Positions 37,453 to 45,785 of a DNA stretch of 64,000 nucleotides are shown in pieces (within the stretch, counting starts at the first letter, position 1; the number at the start of each line of letters is the position of its first letter). Origin of the DNA: Pseudomonas azadiae (GTDB lineage: Bacteria; Pseudomonadota; Gammaproteobacteria; Pseudomonadales; Pseudomonadaceae); NCBI RefSeq assembly GCF_019145355.1, contig NZ_JAHSTY010000002.1, forward strand, positions 2,294,001 through 2,358,000. Direction: 5' to 3'. The notes beneath the pieces were generated by a model, which worked only from the letters and a program-made list of their open reading frames with translations, searched no databases and had not been told where the DNA came from. Position numbers and translations under genes: made by a program.

Positions 37453-37478
37453 CAAAAATGCCCGGCACTGGCCGGGCA
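37453..37478 (-). terminator. Intrinsic terminator of the NCS1 permease gene
   Basis: On the minus strand TGCCCGGC-CAGT-GCCGGGCA forms a perfect 8-base stem followed by TTTTTG. It lies 18 bases after the permease stop. Confidence 0.85.
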
Positions 37479-37496
37479 CTTGAGTTGATTCAGGGT

Positions 37497-38903
37497 CTAG
37501 TCGGTGTAACCCAGCTTCACCGCCCTGACCTTCTGCGCCTGCTTGCGCGTCGCCAGGCAGTAATACAACGGACAGGTCACCACCAACCCCACCAGCCACG
37601 ACAGGTCCGCGCCTTCCACCAGGTTGGCCCACGGCCCCACATACAAGGACGTATTGGCAAACGGCAGTTGCACGATAATGCCGATGAAATACGCCACGAT
37701 TGCATGCAGGTTAAACCGCCCATACACCCCGCCGTCGGCCTGGAAAATCGAGGCGATGTCGTACACCCCGCGTTTGATGATGTAGAAATCGATGAGGTTG
37801 ATCGAGGCCCACGGCACCAGCACCAGCAACAGCGCAAGAATCAGCCCGATAAATTGCGCGATGAAGTCCGCCGACGCACCCAGCGCCACCAAGCAGCAAC
37901 CGGCGAGGATCACGCCCGACAGCCCCACGCGCACCTTGATGCTCGGGGTCCAGTGGCTGGCGAAGGTCTGGATCGAGGTGATGATCGAAAGCACCGCGCC
38001 GTACAGGTTCAGGGCGTTGTGGCTGATGATATTGAGCAGGAACAGCACCATCAGGATCGGCCCCAGCGCGCCGGTGGCCTGTTTGACCGCGACCATCGCT
38101 TCGGTGCCTTCCGGTGTCGCCAGCGCCGCCACCAGGCCGAAGGCGAACGACAGGATGGTGCCCAGGGTCGCGCCCAGGTAGGTGGCGATAAACGGCCGGG
38201 CGATGCCGATGTCCACCGGCAGATAGCGCGAATAGTCACTGGTGTAGGGCGAGAAGCTGATCTGCCAGATCACCCCCAGCGATACCGTGGCCAGCCAGCC
38301 GGCGGCGTTGAAACTGCCGCGGGTGAGGAAATCCGCCGGCAGCTCATGGGCAAAGATGTAGACGAAACCGGCGAGCAACGCGCTGCCCATTACCCAGGTG
38401 CCGATGCGGTTCAAGGTATGGATAAAGCGGTAGCCGATCACACCGATGGCCGTAGCACTGAGCGCGCCGATCAGGATGCTCGCCGGCACCGGGACCGACG
38501 GCACGATGCCGACGATGGATTTGCCGGCCAGCACGATGTTGGAGATGAAAAAACCGATGTAGATCAGTGCCGCGAAAAACACGATCAGCAGCGCGCCATA
38601 GCGCCCGAACTGGCCGCGGCTCTGCACCATCTGCGGGATGCCCATACGCGGGCCCTGGGCCGAGGCAAGGGCAATCACCACACCGCCGAGCAGATGCCCG
38701 AGAACAATCGCCAGCAGCCCCCACATCAGGTTGAGGTGAAACACCTGGGCCACCATCGCGCCGGTGACGATGGGCAGCGGCGCAATATTGGTACTGAACC
38801 ACAACGTGAACAGGTCGCGGGCCTTCCCGTGGCGCTCTGCGAGGGGGACGTAGTCGACCGTGTGATGCTCGATCAGGGGGTCTTGCCGGGACATCTGAGG
38901 CAT
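37497..38903 (-). CDS. NCS1 family nucleobase/cytosine-type permease
   Basis: The 468-residue membrane protein has about twelve helices and NCS1 features: WFSTNIAPLPIVTGAMVAQVF in helix 1, RGQFGRYGALLIVFF in helix 3, GVIWQISFSPYTSDYSRYLP in helix 6 and NALNLYGAVLSIITSI in helix 8. NCS1 proteins import purines, pyrimidines, allantoin, hydantoins or vitamins such as pyridoxine and thiamine. Its promoter holds one of the regulon operators, so the substrate is probably a heterocycle. I chose ATG 38903 (MPQMSRQDP); ATG 38894 is also possible. Confidence 0.88.
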   Translation of the reverse strand: MPQMSRQDPLIEHHTVDYVPLAERHGKARDLFTLWFSTNIAPLPIVTGAMVAQVFHLNLMWGLLAIVLGHLLGGVVIALASAQGPRMGIPQMVQSRGQFGRYGALLIVFFAALIYIGFFISNIVLAGKSIVGIVPSVPVPASILIGALSATAIGVIGYRFIHTLNRIGTWVMGSALLAGFVYIFAHELPADFLTRGSFNAAGWLATVSLGVIWQISFSPYTSDYSRYLPVDIGIARPFIATYLGATLGTILSFAFGLVAALATPEGTEAMVAVKQATGALGPILMVLFLLNIISHNALNLYGAVLSIITSIQTFASHWTPSIKVRVGLSGVILAGCCLVALGASADFIAQFIGLILALLLVLVPWASINLIDFYIIKRGVYDIASIFQADGGVYGRFNLHAIVAYFIGIIVQLPFANTSLYVGPWANLVEGADLSWLVGLVVTCPLYYCLATRKQAQKVRAVKLGYTD

Positions 38904-38991
38904 AGGAATAACTCGCGTTTGTCTGATCTTATAGTTGTTTGACGCCAACCGGGGGCGCTCTACGGCCGCCCCTCAGATGAACACCATATTA

Positions 38992-39001
38992 TGGTATTCC
39001 A
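38992..39001. promoter_or_regulatory. GntR operator before the NCS1 permease gene
   Basis: TGGTATTCCA, in ATATTATGGTATTCCAAG, matches TGGTATACCA at 9 of 10 positions. It lies 89 bases before the permease start. Confidence 0.58.
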
Positions 39002-39164
39002 AGCTTTTAACAAGGCTGATCCGCTGTTTTAGCCTGCCTCTGATCCGGCTATCCCGACCCGAAAACACCCGCCATTAAGAGAAGAACCCCCGCAATAGAG
39101 GGTTCTGGCGGGTTTTGAACACGTTCATCGCTTGTTCAAAAAAGCCCTTGCAACTGCTGTATTA

Positions 39165-39174
39165 CGGTATACCA
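39165..39174. promoter_or_regulatory. GntR operator before the flavin reductase-monooxygenase operon
   Basis: CGGTATACCA, in TATTACGGTATACCATCAG, matches TGGTATACCA at 9 of 10 positions and shares the CCATCA tail with the site at 26341. It lies 48 bases before the ATG at 39222. Confidence 0.62.
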
Positions 39175-39221
39175 TCAGACCTATAAATTTAAAAAACCGC
39201 TTCACAGCAGAGGACCATCCC

Positions 39222-39707
39222 ATGATCGATGCCGCCATCTACAAACAAGTGATGGGTTCGTTTCCGTCCGGGGTCACCGTGATCACCACGCTCGATGACG
39301 ACGGGCAAATCGTCGGCCTCACGGCGAGTGCGTTCAGCTCGCTGTCCATGGACCCGGCCCTGGTGCTCTTCTGCCCCAACTACAGCTCCGACTCCTACCC
39401 CGTGCTGATCAAGAACAAGCGCTTTGCCATCCATGTGTTGTCCGGCGGGCAGCAAAGCGAAGCCTACGCCTTTGCTCGCAAAGGCAAGGACAAGGCCCAA
39501 GGCATCGAGTGGACCCTGAGTGCATTGGGCAATCCGATCCTGGCCAACGCCACGGCCGTCATTGAATGCGAGTTGTGGCGCGAATACGAAGGCGGCGACC
39601 ACGCCATCATGGTTGGCTCGGTCAAGAACCTGATCGTGCCGGCGCAGCCCAATGGGCCCCTGGTGTATTGCCACGGCAAAATGGGTACCCTGCCGGTGCC
39701 TGCCTGA
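39222..39707 (+). CDS. Flavin reductase (RutF/HpaC family), copy 2
   Basis: The 161-residue protein aligns without gaps to the one at 29338: both have (F)PSGVTV(I/V)TTLD, TASAFS-LS, PALVLFCPNY-SD-YPVL, ATA-IECELWREY-GGDHAI. It reduces FMN or FAD with NAD(P)H. Being 55 bases before the luciferase-like monooxygenase gene, it is the obvious reductase partner. The ATG at 39222 makes the protein the same length as copy 1; a longer frame adds 30 unlike residues. Confidence 0.9.
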   Translation: MIDAAIYKQVMGSFPSGVTVITTLDDDGQIVGLTASAFSSLSMDPALVLFCPNYSSDSYPVLIKNKRFAIHVLSGGQQSEAYAFARKGKDKAQGIEWTLSALGNPILANATAVIECELWREYEGGDHAIMVGSVKNLIVPAQPNGPLVYCHGKMGTLPVPA

Positions 39708-39762
39708 TCCCCCGCCGAACCCGTTTTTTGCGGAAAATAACAATAGATCCGAGGTAAGCGTC

Positions 39763-40806
39763 ATGAAATTTTCGCTGTTCGTACACATGGAGCGCTGGGA
39801 TGAAAGCGTCAGCCACCGTCAGTTGTTCGAAGACTTGACCGAACTGACCCTGATGGCCGAAGCCGGTGGCTTCAGCACCGTGTGGATTGGCGAACACCAC
39901 GCGATGGAATACACCATATCGCCAAGCCCGATGCCGCTGCTGGCTTACCTGGCGGCCAAGACCACCACTATTCATCTGGGCGCCGGCACCATCATCGCGC
40001 CGTTCTGGCACCCGTTGCGGGTGGCGGGCGAGTGCGCATTGCTCGACGTGATCAGCAACGGGCGCATGGAGGTGGGCCTGGCCCGTGGCGCTTACCAGGT
40101 GGAATTCGACCGCATGGCCGGCGGCATGCCCGCCTCGAGCGGCGGCCAGGCCCTGCGTGAGATGGTGCCGGTAGTGCGCGCCTTGTGGAAAGGCGACTAC
40201 GCCCACGATGGCGACATCTGGAAATTCCCTACCTCCACCAGCGTGCCCAAGCCGATCCAGCAGCCCAACCCACCGATGTGGATCGCCGCCCGTGACCCCG
40301 ACTCGCACAACTTCGCCGTGGCCAACGGCTGCAACGTGATGGTCACGCCGCTGATGAAGGGCGACGAAGAAGTCCTGGACCTTAAAAACAAATTCCAGGC
40401 CGCCCTGGACAACAACCCTGGCGTGCCCCGCCCGCAATTGATGGTGCTGCGGCACACCCACGTGCACGCCGCCGATGACCCGGAAGGCTGGAAGGTTGGG
40501 GCCAAGGCGATCTCGAAGTTCTATCGCACCTTCGATGCCTGGTTCGGCAATAAGAACGTGCCGGTCAACGGCTTCCTGGCGCCAAGCCCGGAAGAGAAGT
40601 TCGCCGCACGCCCAGAGTTCGAACTGGAGAGCCTGCACAGAACCGCGATGATCGGCACCGCAGAAGAGATCATCCCGCGCATCCGGTACTACCAGGAACT
40701 GGGCGTGGATGAGTTCAGCTTCTGGTGCGACAACAGCCTGCCCCATGCCGAGAAGAAAAAGTCTTTGGCACTGTTTATCGAGCAGGTGGTGCCGGCGTTT
40801 CGTTGA
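39763..40806 (+). CDS. Luciferase-like (LLM class) flavin-dependent monooxygenase
   Basis: The 347-residue protein has the bacterial luciferase TIM-barrel pattern: KFSLFVHMERW, AEAGGFSTVWIGEHHAMEY, LAAKTTTIHLGAGTIIAPFWHPLR, LDVISNGRMEVGLARGAY and IGTAEEIIPRIRYYQELGVDEF. It uses reduced flavin from a separate reductase to insert oxygen. Known relatives open N-heterocycles: RutA (uracil), TgnB (trigonelline) and PyrA-type pyridine monooxygenases. It is regulated with an NCS1 permease and a hydrolase/dehydrogenase operon, so I infer that it starts ring opening of an N-heterocycle. The exact substrate is not readable. Confidence 0.85.
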   Translation: MKFSLFVHMERWDESVSHRQLFEDLTELTLMAEAGGFSTVWIGEHHAMEYTISPSPMPLLAYLAAKTTTIHLGAGTIIAPFWHPLRVAGECALLDVISNGRMEVGLARGAYQVEFDRMAGGMPASSGGQALREMVPVVRALWKGDYAHDGDIWKFPTSTSVPKPIQQPNPPMWIAARDPDSHNFAVANGCNVMVTPLMKGDEEVLDLKNKFQAALDNNPGVPRPQLMVLRHTHVHAADDPEGWKVGAKAISKFYRTFDAWFGNKNVPVNGFLAPSPEEKFAARPEFELESLHRTAMIGTAEEIIPRIRYYQELGVDEFSFWCDNSLPHAEKKKSLALFIEQVVPAFR

Positions 40807-40812
40807 CCGCCT

Positions 40813-40844
40813 GCAGGCGTCGCATCAACCGGTGCGACGCCTGC
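40813..40844. terminator. Bidirectional hairpin between monooxygenase and Nramp-like gene
   Basis: GCAGGCGTCGCA and TGCGACGCCTGC form a perfect 12-base stem with an 8-base loop between convergent gene ends. No T-run is present on either side. Confidence 0.6.
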
Positions 40845-40857
40845 ATTCACCCGCTCG

Positions 40858-42159
40858 TCAGCTGAATAGTTCGACACCCAGCTGGAACGCGACCCAAAGC
40901 GCGAGCCCCGTGGCAAACAGCAACGCAATGTTCTCGAACAGGTTATTACGGTACTCCTTGCTGAGCAGCGACTTCTGGTTGGACATGATCAGCAAGCCGA
41001 GGGAAATCACCGGCAGGCCAATGATGTTCAGCGCGCTGACACCGATGGTCAGCGTGACGAAGTCCGGCATGCCCGGCAGCGACCAGATCAGCGGCGTCAC
41101 CAGGATGAACAGCATGAACCACTTGTGCATCGGGTCATGGTGGAACTCTTTGCCGTAGCGTTCCCGGCGTCCGGGGCGCACGTGCTGGAACGCATCGGTG
41201 ATCAGCATCGGGAAGGCCGTGGTCTTGCCCGAGATGCTGGCGAACAGCGTCGCGAACACACCGATAAAGAAGATGTACCAGCCGATCGGGCCGAAGAAGA
41301 TCTCCAGCGCTTTGCCCAGGTCGCCCAAGGTCTTCACTTCAATGCCGTTGGGCCGCAGGATCTCGGCGCCGACAATCCAGATCGCCAGGTTGATCACGAT
41401 GCCGATGAACACGGCGAACAGCAGGTCGTTACGCTGGATGCGCTTGTGCTGCGGGCCGACCCAGCCTTTCTGGCGCATCACGTAGGGGTGCACGAAGTTG
41501 GCGATCGAGCCCGCCACCGCGCCGATCACCGAGACCGCTACCAGCAGAGCGCCATGCACGCCCTCATCCGGCGGAATGCTGAAACCGATCGTGCCTCTGA
41601 CAATGCCCGCCATATCCGGCCCGGACATCACCGCCAGAGCAATGAACGCCAGGGTCATGATCGCCAGCAGGCCTTTCATCACGCCTTCGATCATCGAATA
41701 GATATTGCGCCCGACCAGCAGCCACACCGCCAACACCACCGCCACCGAGCACAGCAGCGCATAGTCGGACTTGAACAGCATGGCCAGCGCTTCACCCGCG
41801 CCCTTGATCATGTAGGCATTCATCAAATGCCCCATCAGCAGCGCGTACACCAGCAGGAACCAGGCGAAAAACGGGTTCAACTGGGCGTAGCCCTGAAGGA
41901 TCGTCATGCCTTGGTTATTGCACAGCTGGAAGCGCGCAATGATGTTGACGATCAGGTACCGCAGCAGCAGCGATACCGCGAGCACCCACATCATGGCGTA
42001 GCCGTAGTTGGCGCCGGCAACGGAGGAGGTAATCAGATCGCCTGCGCCGAGCCAGGACAGTACCGCGATGACGCCTGGGCCGAGCAGCTTTAGAAGTCGT
42101 ACAACATGGCCGGACGCAGGCGCCACAGCCTTGCCTTCGACGGATGGAAAACCGGTCAT
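40858..42159 (-). CDS. Nramp-like membrane transporter lacking the canonical DPGN and MPH motifs
   Basis: The 433-residue protein has about eleven helices and the overall Nramp/MntH pattern, with GPGVIAVLSWLGAGDLITSSVAGANYGYAMMW as helix 1. Where true Nramp metal transporters have DPGN in helix 1 it has GAGD, and where they have the MPH motif in helix 6 it has ANFVHP. It is therefore unlikely to be an ordinary Mn/Fe importer; some Nramp relatives carry Mg or Al, and others are unstudied. It is a single gene with a palindrome in its promoter. Confidence 0.75.
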   Translation of the reverse strand: MTGFPSVEGKAVAPASGHVVRLLKLLGPGVIAVLSWLGAGDLITSSVAGANYGYAMMWVLAVSLLLRYLIVNIIARFQLCNNQGMTILQGYAQLNPFFAWFLLVYALLMGHLMNAYMIKGAGEALAMLFKSDYALLCSVAVVLAVWLLVGRNIYSMIEGVMKGLLAIMTLAFIALAVMSGPDMAGIVRGTIGFSIPPDEGVHGALLVAVSVIGAVAGSIANFVHPYVMRQKGWVGPQHKRIQRNDLLFAVFIGIVINLAIWIVGAEILRPNGIEVKTLGDLGKALEIFFGPIGWYIFFIGVFATLFASISGKTTAFPMLITDAFQHVRPGRRERYGKEFHHDPMHKWFMLFILVTPLIWSLPGMPDFVTLTIGVSALNIIGLPVISLGLLIMSNQKSLLSKEYRNNLFENIALLFATGLALWVAFQLGVELFS

Positions 42160-42207
42160 AGGGGGGAGTCTCCGTTATTTTTTTTGTGAGAGCCCAGCTA
42201 GTCGAAC

Positions 42208-42234
42208 ACAGTTGATACGACGTCGTACAACTGT
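42208..42234. promoter_or_regulatory. Nested palindrome before the Nramp-like gene
   Basis: TACGACGTCGTA is a perfect 12-base palindrome. It is flanked by ACAGTTG(A) and CAACTGT, giving a 27-base nearly symmetric site 49 bases before the gene start. No regulator gene is adjacent. Confidence 0.5.
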
Positions 42235-42346
42235 AGAGAACAGATAAGTATTAATAAATGTTTCGCGATACCTCAAGGGCCCGCAGCTCGCCGTGGCATG
42301 GGGGTTTGCACAGGCGTTGTGCCGACGCTGAGTCGCCAGTAGTTGT

Positions 42347-42555
42347 TGTGGCGAGCGGGCTTGCCCTAATGCCGTTCAGTTAAGCGAACGCAATGCTCAA
42401 AGCAACGAAGATTAAATGTGGGAGCGGGCTTGCTCGCGAAGACGTCAGCTCAGCAAACATTGATGTTGGCTGACCCACCGCTTTCGCGAGCAAGCCCGCT
42501 CCCACAGGGGATCTGCGCTTAACTGAACAGCATTAGGGCAAGCCCGCTCGCCACA
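42347..42555. repeat. Nested REP structure: one REP pair inside another inverted repeat
   Basis: The outer arms (42347-42386 and 42516-42555; start TGTGGCGAGCGGGCTTGCCC) are inverted copies with one mismatch in 40 bases. Inside lies a complete REP pair at 42418-42507 (GTGGGAGCGGGCTTGCTCGC and inverse). The block fills most of the gap between the Nramp-like and RpiB-like genes. Confidence 0.88.
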
Positions 42556-42566
42556 GGAGGCGCGCT

Positions 42567-43058
42567 TCACGCGCCCTCCTTGCCCCTTGGCAACGCCCTG
42601 TCAGCCTGCTCGAGCGCCGTGATGCGCTCGACTTTCGCCCCGGAGCGCTCCGCTTCGAATTCCGACGCCAGGAACACCTTGACGATGCTCTTGGCCAGCT
42701 CGGTTCCGATCACCCGCGCGCCGATGGACAGGATCTGCGCGTCGTTGCTCTTGCGCGCGCGCTCGGCCGAATAGGTGTCATGGGCCTGGGCTGCGCGTAC
42801 ACCGTTGATTTTGTTGGCTGAAATCGCCATGCCGATGCCAGTGCCGCAAATCAGCACGCCCAGGCGTTGCTCGCCAGCTTCCACCGCCGTCGCAACCGCC
42901 ACCGCGATGTCCGGATAAAGCACGGGGCTGAGCGAGTAACAGCCGAAGTCCTGGACCGCGTAACCCAAGGATTCGATATAGCGCTTGAGCAATTCCTTGA
43001 GTTCGAAGCCGGCCTCATCGCAACCGACGGCTACCGAAAACTTAGTGTGTGCACCCAT
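42567..43058 (-). CDS. RpiB/LacAB-family sugar-phosphate isomerase, probably tetrulose-4-phosphate type
   Basis: The 163-residue protein has the RpiB fold with catalytic Cys71 in LICGTGIGMAISANK, His93 in AQAHDTYSAERAR and the phosphate-loop arginines. In E. coli RpiB the N-terminal motif is GCDHVG; here it is GCDEAG (Glu15), so the substrate may differ from ribose 5-phosphate. RpiB-like isomerases convert erythrulose 4-phosphate to erythrose 4-phosphate in tetritol pathways. It is divergent from an operon with a DhaK/DhaL-type kinase, which would make such a phosphate. Confidence 0.78.
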   Translation of the reverse strand: MGAHTKFSVAVGCDEAGFELKELLKRYIESLGYAVQDFGCYSLSPVLYPDIAVAVATAVEAGEQRLGVLICGTGIGMAISANKINGVRAAQAHDTYSAERARKSNDAQILSIGARVIGTELAKSIVKVFLASEFEAERSGAKVERITALEQADRALPRGKEGA

Positions 43059-43075
43059 GACTGCTTCTCCGCCAC

Positions 43076-43089
43076 GATCAAATGATCAC
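43076..43089. promoter_or_regulatory. Possible SorC-type operator near the RpiB-like start
   Basis: GATCAAATGATCAC lies 18 bases before the isomerase start and shares ATGATCAC with the repeats at 43232-43262. Confidence 0.4.
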
Positions 43090-43231
43090 CTACTGAAATA
43101 TTGCACAATCATTAGCGAACGGCAAACCCTTCGCTGTCAAGGCTTATCTATCAGGGGATACGGGTAAAAACATCAAAAACCCAGGAAGACACGGCGCAAC
43201 CCATTGACAAAATACGCACAAGCGGTTTAAA

Positions 43232-43260
43232 CATATGATCACTATCCGATCATATGATCA
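43232..43260. promoter_or_regulatory. Repeated SorC-type operator before the sugar operon
   Basis: CATATGATCA occurs twice, at 43232-43241 and 43251-43260, 19 bases apart (about two helix turns), 50 bases before the ATPase ATG. Repeated sites are usual for tetrameric SorC regulators such as EryD. Confidence 0.55.
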
Positions 43261-43309
43261 CACTGTTGGATACGCACAACTAATAAGAAATCAGCAAGAG
43301 GACACACCA

Positions 43310-44797
43310 ATGGCCACGCCATTACTGCTCCAGGCTGAACACATTTGCAAAGCCTACGCCGGGGTCCCGGCCCTGCGTGATGGGCGGCTCTCCCTGCGTG
43401 CCGGCAGTGTGCACGCCCTGTGCGGCGGCAATGGCGCTGGCAAATCGACCTTCCTCAGTATCTTGATGGGCATCACCCAGCGTGACGCCGGCAGCATCCT
43501 GCTCAACGGCCAGCCGGTGCAGTTCGACCGCCCCAGCGCGGCGCTCGCTGCCGGCGTGGCGATGATCACCCAAGAGCTGGAACCCATCCCCTACATGACC
43601 GTGGCCGAAAACATCTGGCTGGGCCGCGAACCGCGCCGCGCCGGTTGTATTGTCGACAGCAAGTCACTCAACCGTCGCACCCGCGAGCTGCTGCAAAGCC
43701 TGGAATTCGAGGTGGACGCCACCAGCCCGATGCACCGCCTGAGCGTGGCGCAGATCCAACTGGTTGAAATCGCCAAGGCCTTCAGCCACGACTGCCAGGT
43801 GATGATCATGGACGAACCCACCTCGGCCATCGGCGAGCGCGAAACAGAAACGCTGTTCAAGGCCATCCGCCGTCTTACGGCGCGCGGCGCCGGCATCATT
43901 TACGTGTCGCACCGCCTCAGCGAGCTGGCGCAGATCGCCGATGACTACAGCATCTTTCGCGACGGCGCCTTTGTGGAAAGCGGGCGCATGGCCGCTATCG
44001 ACCGCGCCCACCTGGTGCGCGGCATCGTTGGCCAGGAGCTGCAGCGCATCGACCATAAGGTCGGCCGCGCATGCACGGCCGCCACCTGCCTGGAGGTCAG
44101 CGGCCTGAGCCGCGACGGCGAGTTCCAGGACATCAGCCTGCAACTGCGCCAGGGCGAGATCCTCGGTATCTATGGGCTGATGGGCTCGGGCCGCAGCGAA
44201 TTCCTCAACTGCCTGTACGGCCTCACCGTGCCCGATGCCGGCAGCGCCACCCTGCAAGGCCAACCCTTGCCCACCGGCGCCCCGGCGGCGACGATTCGCG
44301 CCGGCATGTCACTGGTGACCGAAGACCGCAAAGACAGCGGCCTGGTGCTCAGCGCCAGCATCCTGGCGAACATTGCGCTGTCGGCCTACAAGCAATTGTC
44401 GCGCTGGTCGGTGATCAACCCACGCAAGGAACAGGCCCTGGCGCAAAGCATGGTCAAGCGCCTGCAGATCAAGGTCTCGTCCCTGGACCTGCCGGTGGAG
44501 TCCATGAGCGGCGGCAACCAGCAAAAGGTCGTGCTCGCCAAATGCCTGTCGACCCAGCCGATCTGCCTGCTGTGCGACGAGCCCACGCGCGGCATCGATG
44601 AGGGCGCCAAGCAGGAGATCTATCACTTGCTGGACGCGTTCGTGCGTGCCGGTGGCGCGGCCATTGTGGTTTCGTCCGAAGCGCCGGAACTGCTGCACCT
44701 GAGCGATCGCATCGCCGTGTTCAAGGGCGGTCGCCTGGTGACCGTCAGCACCGACACCGCCCTTTCCCAGGAAGCCTTGTTGAGTCTTGCCTCATGA
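43310..44797 (+). CDS. Sugar/polyol ABC transporter ATPase (CUT2, RbsA/EryE-like)
   Basis: The 495-residue protein has two fused ATPase domains. The first has Walker A GGNGAGKST (39-47, with Gly where Glu is commoner), a weak signature LSVAQIQLVEIAK and Walker B VMIMDEPTSAIG. The second has GLMGSGRSE, signature MSGGNQQKVVLAK and LLCDEPTRG. It powers import of a monosaccharide or polyol. The ATG at 43310 has AAGAGG upstream; the frame is open 75 bases further but without a good start. It overlaps the permease gene (ATGA). Confidence 0.9.
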   Translation: MATPLLLQAEHICKAYAGVPALRDGRLSLRAGSVHALCGGNGAGKSTFLSILMGITQRDAGSILLNGQPVQFDRPSAALAAGVAMITQELEPIPYMTVAENIWLGREPRRAGCIVDSKSLNRRTRELLQSLEFEVDATSPMHRLSVAQIQLVEIAKAFSHDCQVMIMDEPTSAIGERETETLFKAIRRLTARGAGIIYVSHRLSELAQIADDYSIFRDGAFVESGRMAAIDRAHLVRGIVGQELQRIDHKVGRACTAATCLEVSGLSRDGEFQDISLQLRQGEILGIYGLMGSGRSEFLNCLYGLTVPDAGSATLQGQPLPTGAPAATIRAGMSLVTEDRKDSGLVLSASILANIALSAYKQLSRWSVINPRKEQALAQSMVKRLQIKVSSLDLPVESMSGGNQQKVVLAKCLSTQPICLLCDEPTRGIDEGAKQEIYHLLDAFVRAGGAAIVVSSEAPELLHLSDRIAVFKGGRLVTVSTDTALSQEALLSLAS

Positions 44798-45771
44798 ATA
44801 GCAAAATCCTCGCCGCCCCCGTTACCGCCGCGCCGCGCAATCGCCTGCGCGTGTCCCTCGACCGCTTCGGCCTGCCGCTGGTGTTTATCCTGCTGTGCCT
44901 GGTGATGGCGTTCTCCAGCGAATACTTCATGACCTGGCGCAACTGGATGGACATCCTGCGCCAGACCTCGATCAACGGCATCCTCGCCGTGGGCATGACC
45001 TACGTGATCCTGACCAAGGGCATCGACCTGTCGGTGGGCTCGATCCTGGCGTTCGCCGGTTTATGCAGCGCGCTGGTCGCCACCCAGGGCTATGGCCTGC
45101 TGGCGGCGGTGAGCGCGGGGATGTTCGCCGGGGCGATGCTCGGCGTGGTCAACGGCTTCATGGTCGCCAACCTGTCGATCCCACCCTTTGTCGCCACCCT
45201 CGGCATGCTCAGCGTGGCGCGGGGCATGACCTTTATCCTCAACGATGGCAGCCCGGTCACCGACCTGCCGGACAGCTTCCTGGCCATGGGCATCGGCAAG
45301 CTCGGCCCCATCGGCGTGCCGATCATTATCTTTGCGGTGGTCGCGCTGATCTTCTGGATGGTGCTGCGCTACACCACCTACGGGCGCTACGTGTACGCAG
45401 TGGGCGGCAACGAGAAAAGTGCGCGCACCTCCGGCATCGGCGTGCGCAAGGTGACGTTTTCGGTGTATGTGATTTCCGGGCTGCTCGCGGGATTGGCTGG
45501 CGTGGTACTCGCCGCGCGCACCACCTCGGCCCTGCCCCAGGCAGGCGTTTCCTATGAACTGGACGCAATTGCCGCCGTGGTGATCGGCGGTACCAGCTTG
45601 TCGGGCGGCACCGGCAGCATCGTCGGCACGCTGTTCGGCGCGCTGCTGATCGGCGTGATCAACAATGGCTTGAACCTGCTCGGGGTGTCCTCCTATTACC
45701 AACAAGTGGCCAAGGGATTGATCATCGTGCTCGCGGTGTTGATTGATGTCTGGCGCAAGAAAAAACGCTAA
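44794..45771 (+). CDS. Sugar/polyol ABC transporter permease (CUT2, RbsC-like)
   Basis: The 325-residue protein has about ten helices and the RbsC-type signatures ILTKGIDLSVGSILAFAG, PPFVATLGMLSVARGMTFI, YGRYVYAVGGNEKSARTSGI and AAVVIGGTSLSGGTGSI. It forms the pore with the preceding ATPase. No binding-protein gene follows or precedes it, so the third component must be encoded elsewhere. Confidence 0.9.
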   Translation: MNSKILAAPVTAAPRNRLRVSLDRFGLPLVFILLCLVMAFSSEYFMTWRNWMDILRQTSINGILAVGMTYVILTKGIDLSVGSILAFAGLCSALVATQGYGLLAAVSAGMFAGAMLGVVNGFMVANLSIPPFVATLGMLSVARGMTFILNDGSPVTDLPDSFLAMGIGKLGPIGVPIIIFAVVALIFWMVLRYTTYGRYVYAVGGNEKSARTSGIGVRKVTFSVYVISGLLAGLAGVVLAARTTSALPQAGVSYELDAIAAVVIGGTSLSGGTGSIVGTLFGALLIGVINNGLNLLGVSSYYQQVAKGLIIVLAVLIDVWRKKKR

Positions 45772-45785
45772 GCGGAGTGTGTGCA

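Larger units (their letters stand above)
38904..39221. other. Divergent control region between the NCS1 permease and flavin reductase-monooxygenase genes
   Basis: These 318 bases hold two operators (38992-39001 and 39165-39174) for the two divergent units. Between them is a hairpin at 39083-39106 (AGAACCC and GGGTTCT) that may insulate the two promoters. No gene is seen here. Confidence 0.6.

Noticed and set aside
39763..40806. Calling the LLM enzyme RutA and the block a rut operon
   Set aside because: There is no isochorismatase (RutB), YjgF-type RutC or nitroreductase-type RutE, and ALDH, CMD, PF06684 and RibBX are extra. The gene order is also different.
42347..42555. CRISPR array or other phage-defence repeat
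   Set aside because: The repeats are inverted, not regularly spaced direct repeats, and match the Pseudomonas REP type. No cas genes occur in the window.
42567..43058. Naming the isomerase rpiB for ribose 5-phosphate
   Set aside because: The N-terminal His motif is changed to Glu and the gene sits with a DhaK/DhaL kinase, so another sugar phosphate is as likely.
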